Origin: Chitinophaga sp.
GTDB lineage: Bacteria; Bacteroidota; Bacteroidia; Chitinophagales; Chitinophagaceae
Direction: 5' to 3'
DNA length: 64,000 nucleotides
Assembly: GCF_017745275.1 (NCBI RefSeq)
Contig: NZ_JAGHZS010000002.1
Span: forward strand, 483,859-547,858
Below the pieces are notes generated by a model. It saw only the letters and a list, made by a program, of their open reading frames with translations, had not been told where the DNA came from and did no database searches. Positions 35,627 through 43,532 of this stretch are shown here, piece by piece (position 1 is the stretch's first letter; each line of letters begins with the position of its first letter). The translations under genes and the position numbers were made by a program.

Positions 35627-36973
35627 ATGCAGAACAATGCCATCATGCAACGGGTGCTACAGCTAAGTGATGTCTGGAGCCAGGAAGTAAAAGATCACCC
35701 GGATGTACGTACGTTTATTATGATGGGTGCCAACCTCGTGGAGTATAAAACCATCAAGGGCTTTGTAATGTTCCAGGTATCTGCAGAAAAAAATCTGCCA
35801 GATACTTTTCTGTTACATCAACAGCCATTTGAAGACAATGGTGCCACTTACGCCACAGGTTTACTACAACACCTCCATCAATATTTCCAGCAATTTAACC
35901 AGGATAGTAAACTGGTAGCTGAGTATGGTAGTAAGATTGCCTGGGAAAACCCTTACCAGGAGAAAACGGCTGTTACCCATGCGGAGTTTGTACAGGCTTT
36001 ATCCGGCCTGGCAGCTGTGTTGCAGATAAATGGAAAAAACAGTGTGTTAGTTGTTACCCTGTTCCCCGAACAGGTAAGTGATTTTGATAAACTGGTGGAA
36101 TGGATGTCATTACTGGCGGCTACGAAGATTCCTCCCACGATACGGTTTTTATTGTATGATAATACAGAAGCGGAATTGTATAAAGGCCTGGTGAAAAATA
36201 ATCCTGCTGCAAGGTATATTAAACCTGACCTGGATATCCCGGGCGCCATGAACCAGATACTGGAAGAGGCAAAGGCGCAGAAAACGTCGCAGGAGGAAAT
36301 AGACATTATCCAGTTTCAACAATACCTGGTTAAACTAAACGAGGCGGCTACTTATAGCAGTGAGCACGATCTGCTGTTCTATAAGGAACAGTGCTGTAAC
36401 ATCACCCGGCGACACCGATGGCTGCAACAGGAGGCCATTGTTTATTTCTTTCTGCATAATTTTTATGCGCAGCATCACAAAGCGAAAGCCATCGAAAATA
36501 TCGACAAGGCGATTCAGCTGGCGGATGAAGCCGTACATAAAGGCCTGGCAACAACAAACCAGGAACAGTTTCATTACCGGATTGCAAAAGGCAACCTGTA
36601 TTATTTCGACAAAAAGTTATCGGAAGCTGCCACGGTGTATAAGTCGGCATTGGCACTGGATCGTACAGATGCCAACCCAATGATGCTGGCAGGGCTTTAC
36701 CAGATGCTGGCATCCTGCCAACGTCGCACCGAAAGTCATAAAGCCACTACCGATACCTTAGTAGCAGGTTGGGAGCTGTTATCCGGGATGCCGGAGGAAG
36801 AGTTAAAAGAAAATGCAATGGCCATGTTTTATGGAAGGGATATGCTCGAATGGAATGACCCGGAACTGAAAAAGCATGAACCTTTTATGAACCGGCTATG
36901 GGGCAACAACTGGCTGCATAAGATCCGGAACAGCCATGTATACCAGGAATATACCGGCGCCACAGATAATTAA
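35627..36973 (+). CDS. Unknown protein between VgrG and Rhs, TPR-like C-terminal half; candidate effector adaptor
   Basis: 448 aa, no signal peptide or membrane helix. The N-terminal half (about 1-220) is a mixed alpha/beta region I do not recognise (DVRTFIMMGANLVEYKTIKG; SVLVVTLFPEQVSDFDKLVE). The C-terminal half is helical with TPR-like repeats: AIENIDKAIQLADEAVHKGL, FHYRIAKGNLYYFDKKLSEA, ATVYKSALALDRTDANPMML and GLYQMLASCQR. It starts 10 bp after vgrG and precedes the Rhs gene, the position of chaperones or adaptors (DUF4123, DUF1795/EagR, DUF2169) in proteobacterial T6SS operons. That role is inferred from position only. Confidence 0.6.
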   Translation: MQNNAIMQRVLQLSDVWSQEVKDHPDVRTFIMMGANLVEYKTIKGFVMFQVSAEKNLPDTFLLHQQPFEDNGATYATGLLQHLHQYFQQFNQDSKLVAEYGSKIAWENPYQEKTAVTHAEFVQALSGLAAVLQINGKNSVLVVTLFPEQVSDFDKLVEWMSLLAATKIPPTIRFLLYDNTEAELYKGLVKNNPAARYIKPDLDIPGAMNQILEEAKAQKTSQEEIDIIQFQQYLVKLNEAATYSSEHDLLFYKEQCCNITRRHRWLQQEAIVYFFLHNFYAQHHKAKAIENIDKAIQLADEAVHKGLATTNQEQFHYRIAKGNLYYFDKKLSEAATVYKSALALDRTDANPMMLAGLYQMLASCQRRTESHKATTDTLVAGWELLSGMPEEELKENAMAMFYGRDMLEWNDPELKKHEPFMNRLWGNNWLHKIRNSHVYQEYTGATDN

Positions 36974-37005
36974 CCGGCAGGTAGCTATCAAAAAGTATTT
37001 TAACC

Positions 37006-37341
37006 ATGGAAAAACCTAAAACAATTGTTTATCTCATTGTAGTAGCCGTACTTATTTCAGTGGGTTATACCGCCTGGAGTTTTATTGGCCAGCAACCCGA
37101 CAAAAAGAAATACAAGGACTATCAGCCGGTAACGGCCACCATTACAGATAAGCTGGCTGGCAGAGTTAGCCGGTACGGCGCCAAACCTACCCGTTATCAC
37201 ATTGCATTCAAAACAAAAGACGGCAAAGAACATTTTGCTTCCAATATAGAACTGGGCGCCAATCTCGCCCCGGGAGATACCGTTACCGTTTATTACAACC
37301 CTGCTAACCCCGGGGATGATGTTGTACTCAGATTACCTTAA
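37006..37341 (+). CDS. DUF3592-like small membrane protein
   Basis: 111 aa. One N-terminal membrane helix (about 7-27, TIVYLIVVAVLISVGYTAWS) followed by a beta-rich DUF3592-type domain (YQPVTATITDKLAGRVSRYG; YHIAFKTKDGKEHFASNIEL; GDTVTVYYNPANPGDDV). It sits between the TPR-like gene and rhs, 12 bp before the rhs start. Possible roles are membrane tethering of the effector complex or part of the immunity set; the sequence does not decide. Confidence 0.7.
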   Translation: MEKPKTIVYLIVVAVLISVGYTAWSFIGQQPDKKKYKDYQPVTATITDKLAGRVSRYGAKPTRYHIAFKTKDGKEHFASNIELGANLAPGDTVTVYYNPANPGDDVVLRLP

Positions 37342-37353
37342 AGCAATTTTCTG

Positions 37354-40300
37354 ATGGCCTACATAAGAGTAAAGAATAACCCGTTAACGCCCCCACCGTC
37401 GATTGACCCAAAGCCGGTGGCGAAACATTTTGACATTGTACTTGGACTGGACTTTCACATGTTGAAAGTACCATGGCCATTTACGCCTTGTCCTATTACG
37501 CCTTTTGTAGCGCTGATCTTTGATCCGATGGATTATATCCATATCACCCTGCCTGCCATACCGGTATATACCCCCGATAAGGGATTTGAAATTGCACGTA
37601 ATGTTCCCCTGGGAGGTACCGTATATTTCAACGGCATGCATAAAGGCGTGGCACAGGGCGCACTCTGGGGAATGCCGTCAGTACCGCCTTTCATGGGAAA
37701 GTTCAAAGGCCTCGGTAAAGTGGTCAGCAAACTTAATTTGCTGCACTCCGTGATACCTCATCCTTTGTTCCTGTTACCAAAGTTCTTTCACCCACATGAG
37801 GGCCAGTTGTCGCACGGCAGCAAAACAGTACTCAGCCAGGGTATGTATCAAAGTACCTGGTTATGCCGGGCTTACTCCTGCCAGGACATAGGAAAAATCC
37901 TGATGAATAATCCCATTGGCGGCTTCTATCTCAACTTCCTCACAGCAGTGATGGTGGTATTACCGCTCGGCAAACCGGTGCTGATAGGTGGCCCCAAAGA
38001 AGAGCAGCAGCTGAAACTGTCAGACCTGATGAATGCCCTGTTCTTTTTAGGGCTGGTACATGGACTGAAGTTTTCATTGAAAATGCTGGGCAAACTCCTG
38101 ACCAAAGTACTGGCAAAAATAGAGTCCCGTGCCCCCAAATTCAGTAAATTCAGGGCTGCAGTACAACCATCTATCTGTAAGTACCTCGGAGAACCTGTGG
38201 ATACCGCCAGTGGGCATATGGCCAGTTACCTGGAAGGATTTAGTTTGCCTGGCCCTATTCCTTTCACCTGGGAAGCCAATTACTACAGCGACAGTCAATA
38301 CAATGGTCCGCTGGGAAAAAATATCTATCATAGTTACGATATCTCCTTGCTGGTAAGTGAGGAAGAGGAAGTAGTGGTGATGAATGATGCCGCCGGCCGG
38401 CCGGTGGTATTCCCTTTACTTGAACGTGGAGGCAGCTTTTATAATCCCAAAGAAAAGTATGCACTGCATCGTTCGGAAACAGGGGAATATTATGTGAGTG
38501 ATAAAAACGAATTACAATATCATTTTAACCGCCCTGTTTATAATGATCAGGGACACGGTAAACTGCGTAGTATCACTAATGCCAATGGATTTGCCATCCG
38601 GTTTTATTACAGTCCCGGAGGACTGTTGGAAAAGATTACAGATAGTGCGCACCGCGATATCCATATTCAATCCAATGATGACGGCCTGATTACCGCAGTG
38701 CAGGCGCCGCACCCGGAGCTGGGCGACAGGGGCATACTGGTGGAGATGGTGCGTTATACCTACGACAACAAAAACAATCTTAAAGAAATGTATAATGCCG
38801 AAGGGTATTATAATGCGTTTCAATGGGAAGACCGGCATATTATCTCCCGCCGCTTTAATGATGCCACCACCTTTACATTTCATTACGACCGGCACGGCCG
38901 ATGCACAGCAGCGTTAGGTCCTGAAGGACTATACAGCTATACATTTGAATACCTGGAAGGCTTTACCGTAGCCACTAATAGCCTGGGGCATAAAAAAACG
39001 TATTACCATGCAGATGGTATTGTTAGCAAAATAGTGAATGGCTATGGTGCCACACAACTATTTACCTATGACGAAGCAGATAACCTCATTGCTGAAACCA
39101 ATGAACTGGGAATTGCTACTACCTATCAATACGACGACAACGGCAATATGACAGGTGCACAACTGCCTGGCATCGGGGCAACGGAGATCACTTACGATCA
39201 GTGGCAACGGCCTGTTATCGTTACCCAGCCGAATGGCGGCCAATGGCAATGTGAATATGATGAAGCCGGGAATGTGGTACAGCGTATCAATCCGCTGGGT
39301 GTAACAACAACATTTGAATATGAACAAGGCCTGATGAGCCGTATCACCAACGCGCTGGGAGCAGTGACGCGACTGCAGCACAACGCGCAGCATCTGCTTA
39401 GCCAGGTCATTTTACCCAACGGTAATCGCATCCAATATCATTACGATTTTCTCGGGCGGGTAACAAAAATTACTGACGCCACCGGTACCCTGCTGGAACG
39501 GCAGTATAATCTGTTGAATAATCCCATCCAGGAAACAGATAGTACCGGTACTACCGCTAAACTGGAATATGATAGCATGGGGAATGCCATCGCCGTTAGC
39601 AACCGGCAACAGGCTGTAGCCCTTCGTTATAATTTTTTTGGAGAAGTGATGGAACGGCGACAAGGAAATGCGGTCATTCAATTCGGTTATGATAAAGAAG
39701 GGCAATTGGTACATATCATCAACGAACACCGCGAAATGTACCGCTTTGAACGGGATGCGGAAGGCCGTGTAACCACCGAAAAAGGTTTCGACGGACTAAC
39801 GCGACAGTACATACGTAATGCAGGAGGCCTGGTAATGCGCGCTATCCTGCCCGATGGCAGCCAGGAGGCTTATGAATATACAGCGGCGGGAAAGATATCA
39901 ACCGTATATTATGAGAAAGATGGCAGTTCAGAAACCTTTGGCTATAACGCGATGGGAGAGCTCATCAGCGCAGAGAACAGCGATGCGTCTGTACAATTCC
40001 AGCGGGATCTGCTGGGATTTGTAACACAGGAATCCAGCAACGGGGAGGTAGTACAAAGCGAATACAATCAACTTGGGCAGCGGGTAGCATTAAAAAGTAG
40101 CTTGGGCGCAGCAATAACTATGCAGTATTACAGCGCCATGAGCAGGCTGGGGCAAATAGAAGCAAACGGCTGGCGCGCTCAATTAAAACACAATGACCTG
40201 GGCCTGGTTACAGAACGAAACATGCCCGGGCATGTTTCGCAGCAGAACCTATATGATCGCTCCGGCCGGCTGATAGAGCAGCTAACCGCCAGCGGTAACA

Positions 40301-41583
40301 AACGGCAGCAACGACGCTATACATGGGATGGCGACCGGCTGTCTGGTATTAACGACAGTGCCACCGGAGACAAACAGTTCAGACACGATATTTATGGTAA
40401 CCTGGCGGAAGTGATTTATGGCGATGGCAGCCTGGAATATCGTATACCCGATACCGTAGGTAATTTGTTCGAAACGCCAACACAAAAAGATCGGACTTAT
40501 GATAAAGGAGGAAGACTGCTAAGGAGTAAAAATACTACTTATAAATACGATCAGCTGGGCAACCTGGTACGCAAAGAAGAACCTGGCAGCCAGGCCTGGC
40601 AATATCAATGGAATCCTGCTGGCAGGCTGGAAAGCGTGGTGCGGCCCAATGGTGAACAGGTGAGCTTTAAATATGATGCTTTAGGCAGGCGGATCGAGAA
40701 ACGATATAAACATACTATCACCCGTTGGGTATGGGATGGTAATAAGCCGCTACATGAATGGAAAGAATTTGATGCAAAAGAAAGTAGCGCCGATGATCTG
40801 ATTACCTGGGTGTTTAACGAAAATAGTTTTGCGCCGGCTGCCAAGATAAAAGGCAACAGGCGATACACCATTATTACAGACCATTTGGGGACACCCATAC
40901 AAGGATATGATGAAACAGGCGATTTAATCTGGCAACGGGAAATTGATAGCTATGGAAATGTGAAGATGTTACGTGGAGATGCAGGGTTTTGTAATTATCT
41001 TTATCCGGGACAGGTAGTAGATGTAGAAACAGGATTGGCGTACAACAGGTTCAGGTATTATTTGCCGGAGGTGGGGCTATACATCAGCCAGGATCCTATA
41101 AGATTAGCCAGTGGAGAACCTGATCTTTACAGCTACGTAAAGGATACCACCAATACGGTGGATGTATTGGGGCTTGCGCCGTGCAGGATTGTTAATGGAA
41201 CAAAAATTTTTGGTAAAGGACAAACAACCGGTCCGGGTCACGCGCTCTTATCGGAATTGCTGGCAAACAAACTGGCCATGACCGGCAAATTTACAGAGAT
41301 CCATATGAACAGATCTTATGAGGCAATAACAGGGCATCCAACTACACCAAGACGAAGTCCGGATGTTACGGCGATTGATCACAATGGAAAGGTGCATGCA
41401 ATTGAAATTGCTTCCGACCTGGATATGAGAAGTACAGCGAATTACCAGGCGCTTACTAACCGGAACAATGTTGCCCAAAGTCAGTTACCAGCGAGCAAGC
41501 AGGGAGATGTATTGGTGATTGACAAACCTTACAATCCCACAAATGTTAAAACAGTTATTGATAATTGGTTAAGTACTATATAA
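37354..41583 (+). CDS. Rhs polymorphic toxin with PAAR-like N-terminus and C-terminal nuclease-like tip
   Basis: 1409 aa. The N-terminal part (about 1-170) is PAAR-like (NVPLGGTVYFNGMHKGVAQG; HGSKTVLSQGMYQSTWLC). A hydrophobic/amphipathic region at about 185-265 follows, then a DUF6531 start (KYLGEPVDTASGHMASYLEG, about 275). Many YD repeats fill about 400-1230 (YQYDDNGNMTGAQ, YHYDFLGRVTKITD, YKYDQLGNLVRKE). The Rhs core ends with YNRFRYYLPEVGLYISQDPI and DVLGL near 1270. The last about 133 residues are the variable toxin, with a PD (1336-1337) ... ExA (1351-1353) pattern resembling PD-(D/E)xK nucleases. The Rhs core normally encapsulates and self-cleaves such a toxin. Immunity is probably the next gene, 1 bp downstream. 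Confidence 0.9.
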   Translation: MAYIRVKNNPLTPPPSIDPKPVAKHFDIVLGLDFHMLKVPWPFTPCPITPFVALIFDPMDYIHITLPAIPVYTPDKGFEIARNVPLGGTVYFNGMHKGVAQGALWGMPSVPPFMGKFKGLGKVVSKLNLLHSVIPHPLFLLPKFFHPHEGQLSHGSKTVLSQGMYQSTWLCRAYSCQDIGKILMNNPIGGFYLNFLTAVMVVLPLGKPVLIGGPKEEQQLKLSDLMNALFFLGLVHGLKFSLKMLGKLLTKVLAKIESRAPKFSKFRAAVQPSICKYLGEPVDTASGHMASYLEGFSLPGPIPFTWEANYYSDSQYNGPLGKNIYHSYDISLLVSEEEEVVVMNDAAGRPVVFPLLERGGSFYNPKEKYALHRSETGEYYVSDKNELQYHFNRPVYNDQGHGKLRSITNANGFAIRFYYSPGGLLEKITDSAHRDIHIQSNDDGLITAVQAPHPELGDRGILVEMVRYTYDNKNNLKEMYNAEGYYNAFQWEDRHIISRRFNDATTFTFHYDRHGRCTAALGPEGLYSYTFEYLEGFTVATNSLGHKKTYYHADGIVSKIVNGYGATQLFTYDEADNLIAETNELGIATTYQYDDNGNMTGAQLPGIGATEITYDQWQRPVIVTQPNGGQWQCEYDEAGNVVQRINPLGVTTTFEYEQGLMSRITNALGAVTRLQHNAQHLLSQVILPNGNRIQYHYDFLGRVTKITDATGTLLERQYNLLNNPIQETDSTGTTAKLEYDSMGNAIAVSNRQQAVALRYNFFGEVMERRQGNAVIQFGYDKEGQLVHIINEHREMYRFERDAEGRVTTEKGFDGLTRQYIRNAGGLVMRAILPDGSQEAYEYTAAGKISTVYYEKDGSSETFGYNAMGELISAENSDASVQFQRDLLGFVTQESSNGEVVQSEYNQLGQRVALKSSLGAAITMQYYSAMSRLGQIEANGWRAQLKHNDLGLVTERNMPGHVSQQNLYDRSGRLIEQLTASGNKRQQRRYTWDGDRLSGINDSATGDKQFRHDIYGNLAEVIYGDGSLEYRIPDTVGNLFETPTQKDRTYDKGGRLLRSKNTTYKYDQLGNLVRKEEPGSQAWQYQWNPAGRLESVVRPNGEQVSFKYDALGRRIEKRYKHTITRWVWDGNKPLHEWKEFDAKESSADDLITWVFNENSFAPAAKIKGNRRYTIITDHLGTPIQGYDETGDLIWQREIDSYGNVKMLRGDAGFCNYLYPGQVVDVETGLAYNRFRYYLPEVGLYISQDPIRLASGEPDLYSYVKDTTNTVDVLGLAPCRIVNGTKIFGKGQTTGPGHALLSELLANKLAMTGKFTEIHMNRSYEAITGHPTTPRRSPDVTAIDHNGKVHAIEIASDLDMRSTANYQALTNRNNVAQSQLPASKQGDVLVIDKPYNPTNVKTVIDNWLSTI

Positions 41584-41584
41584 A

Positions 41585-42136
41585 ATGAAGATGGAAAATG
41601 TAACACCAGATCATCTGGCAACAATCACCAGGCCAGTAGAAAGTTTGCCCGGTTTTGAAAATGAAACATGGTTTAAAGCACTTCCATGGAAAGCGCAGTT
41701 GACCGATGCAAATGGGAATACCGAATTTCAGCTCAGTTACTGTGGCGAAAACGCGGACGGGCTTATTATCAACATACCAGACCATCCCATTATTGTTTAT
41801 GCAACAAATTCCGTCACCCATGAAAAAGTAACCCTTTTCGATGGGCGTGTTCACGGATATGAGGCCCTTTTAATAGAAAACTTTGAAAGCCAGGTACCCT
41901 CGGAAGAGTTAGTGTACCAGGATGAAGAGGGAGAAACCAGTTTTCAAATTTATCTCTGGGCGGCATTTAATATAGACTTCGAAGATGAATATCCTGGAAA
42001 ACAACAGCTTGAACTCACCAATGGCTCATCAGCAGATATTGGGTGGTTGCAGAAGAATGCTTTTGATGCATTTGGAATAATAGTGAAAAATAAGCAGCAG
42101 CATTACTTCACCGCACTGGAATTGGAATTGGCGTAG
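41585..42136 (+). CDS. Probable cognate immunity protein of the Rhs toxin
   Basis: 183 aa, no signal peptide, strongly acidic (for example SEELVYQDEEGETSF, NIDFEDEYPG). I do not recognise a named family. The assignment rests on context: the ATG lies one base after the rhs stop, there is no other gene before the strand switch, and small acidic proteins after Rhs tips are usually immunity proteins that block the toxin in the cytoplasm. An alternative start at 41591 would remove two residues. Confidence 0.65.
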   Translation: MKMENVTPDHLATITRPVESLPGFENETWFKALPWKAQLTDANGNTEFQLSYCGENADGLIINIPDHPIIVYATNSVTHEKVTLFDGRVHGYEALLIENFESQVPSEELVYQDEEGETSFQIYLWAAFNIDFEDEYPGKQQLELTNGSSADIGWLQKNAFDAFGIIVKNKQQHYFTALELELA

Positions 42137-42192
42137 GAAACAACTGGCAGGAAGTCGCGCTCATATAGCTGATCAATCTGATGATAGAAGGT

Positions 42193-42209
42193 CGCCTGAG
42201 GATCAGGCG
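42193..42209. terminator. Hairpin between convergent immunity and PfpI-like genes
   Basis: CGCCTGA (42193-42199) pairs with TCAGGCG (42203-42209) around 3 nt, followed by GATTT. It is a short stem with a weak T-run, so it is a modest terminator candidate for the vgrG-rhs operon. Confidence 0.4.
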
Positions 42210-42229
42210 GATTTAATAGTATGTAGGCA

Positions 42230-42925
42230 TTAGCCGGGCTGCTTTTCGAGCTCACTCACCACTACTTTCGCCATTTCCCTGGAACTGAAGGGATTTTGCC
42301 CGGTGATCAGGTTTTTATCTACCACTACTTTTGATGTCATTGGAATCAGCGCTTTTTTTAAATTTGCACCTCTGTCAATGATAGCAGCTTCCAGGTTGAA
42401 TGGCACTTCTTTTTTCCTTCTTGCAATTGTTTCTTCAAACCAGTTAAAACCGGTCATTGATTTTCCTTTGATTAACCAGGTACCATCGGAAAGCTTTACA
42501 TTTAGCAATCCACCTACACCATGACAAATAGCAGCTACCATCTTATGACTTTCGTATTGTTTACGAATGAGGTATTGTAAAACAGTATTATCGGGAAAAT
42601 CATACATCGTTGCATGGCCGCCTGCCAGATAAATGGCATCAAAAGTTTCTTCTTTCACTGCTTCCAGGCTTTTGGAATGGTTCAGTTCTTCCATAAAGGA
42701 GGGGGTTTCATAGTAGCCTTTGGAAATTTTATCTAATACCAATGGTTTAAGGCTTTCGGGATCAATTGGAACTGCTCCGCCTGTGGGGCTGGCAATCGTA
42801 ATATGCCAGCCTTTTTCTTCGGCACTATGATAAATATGTGTAAGCTCGCTAAGCCATAAACCGGTTTTTAGCCGGCCACTTGCATATGTATCCACATTGG
42901 TGACTACCAGTAAAATATTTTTCAT
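42230..42925 (-). CDS. DJ-1/PfpI family protein (class I glutamine-amidotransferase-like, Hsp31 type)
   Basis: 231 aa. DJ-1/PfpI fold with the nucleophile elbow AAICHGVGGLL (Cys134, His135), the preceding AIYLAGGHATMYDFPDN loop, and an acidic partner plausible at Glu27. The length and the GGHA...DFPDN motif fit the Hsp31/YajL-like branch, whose members act as glyoxalase III, chaperone or deglycase-like enzymes; the exact activity is not decidable. Single gene, convergent with the immunity gene. Confidence 0.85.
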   Translation of the reverse strand: MKNILLVVTNVDTYASGRLKTGLWLSELTHIYHSAEEKGWHITIASPTGGAVPIDPESLKPLVLDKISKGYYETPSFMEELNHSKSLEAVKEETFDAIYLAGGHATMYDFPDNTVLQYLIRKQYESHKMVAAICHGVGGLLNVKLSDGTWLIKGKSMTGFNWFEETIARRKKEVPFNLEAAIIDRGANLKKALIPMTSKVVVDKNLITGQNPFSSREMAKVVVSELEKQPG

Positions 42926-43072
42926 CCGATGATTTTTTGAGATCTCACTATAGATTAAACAAGCGGTCAGCTGTTTAGTTTAAACCAGGTGCTGTTACAT
43001 TTGCTTATTGACAGATAATTTTCCTCCTGCAATTCTCGAATGCCTCTTATATTTAAGCATTATTCATTGTAC

Positions 43073-43471
43073 ATGGAAGAGCATACTTTTTATCTGAATC
43101 GTTGCCAGGAATTAGCACAACAGGCTGCTGTAGCTGGCGAAAGTGCCGTTGGTTGTGTTATTGTAAAGGACGGATCCATTATCGGAGAAGGGGAGGAACA
43201 AAGCCGGCGTTTAAAAGATGTAACCCGTCATGCGGAAGTAGTGGCTGTTTTAGATGCCGTTCATCGTTTCGGTTCCTGTGAAGGAGCTACTTTATATACC
43301 AATATGGAACCCTGTTTGCTTTGTTCTTATGTGATCAGGCATTATAAGATTGCACATGTAGTATTTACCAATTATTGTGGAGAATTGGGTGGCACCAGTC
43401 AACCGTTCAATATACTTACAACGGATACTATTAAAAAATGGGGGATTCCTCCAATCGTTGTAGTGAAGTAA
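43073..43471 (+). CDS. Nucleoside/cytidine deaminase-like zinc enzyme
   Basis: 132 aa from the ATG at 43073 (MEEHTFYLNRCQELAQQAA); an in-frame ATG at 43040 would add 11 residues. Zinc-binding CDA-fold motifs are complete: HAEVVAVLDAV (His ligand plus catalytic Glu) and MEPCLLCSYVI (PCxxC). The family covers guanine, cytosine and tRNA-adenosine deaminases. The short single-domain form and the VGCVIVKDGSIIGEGEE start fit a free nucleoside or base deaminase. Substrate not assigned. Confidence 0.88.
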   Translation: MEEHTFYLNRCQELAQQAAVAGESAVGCVIVKDGSIIGEGEEQSRRLKDVTRHAEVVAVLDAVHRFGSCEGATLYTNMEPCLLCSYVIRHYKIAHVVFTNYCGELGGTSQPFNILTTDTIKKWGIPPIVVVK

Positions 43472-43506
43472 CAGGAAAGGGCGACATCATGTCGCCCCTT
43501 CCTGTT
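43470..43506. terminator. Bidirectional hairpin terminator
   Basis: AACAGGAA-a-GGGCGACAT (43470 on) pairs with ATGTCGCCC-c-TTCCTGTT (to 43506) with one mismatch and almost no loop. It sits between the convergent deaminase and secreted glycosidase-like genes and overlaps the deaminase stop codon. Confidence 0.65.
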
Positions 43507-43532
43507 ATAAATAGTGGTGTTATTAACTGGTG

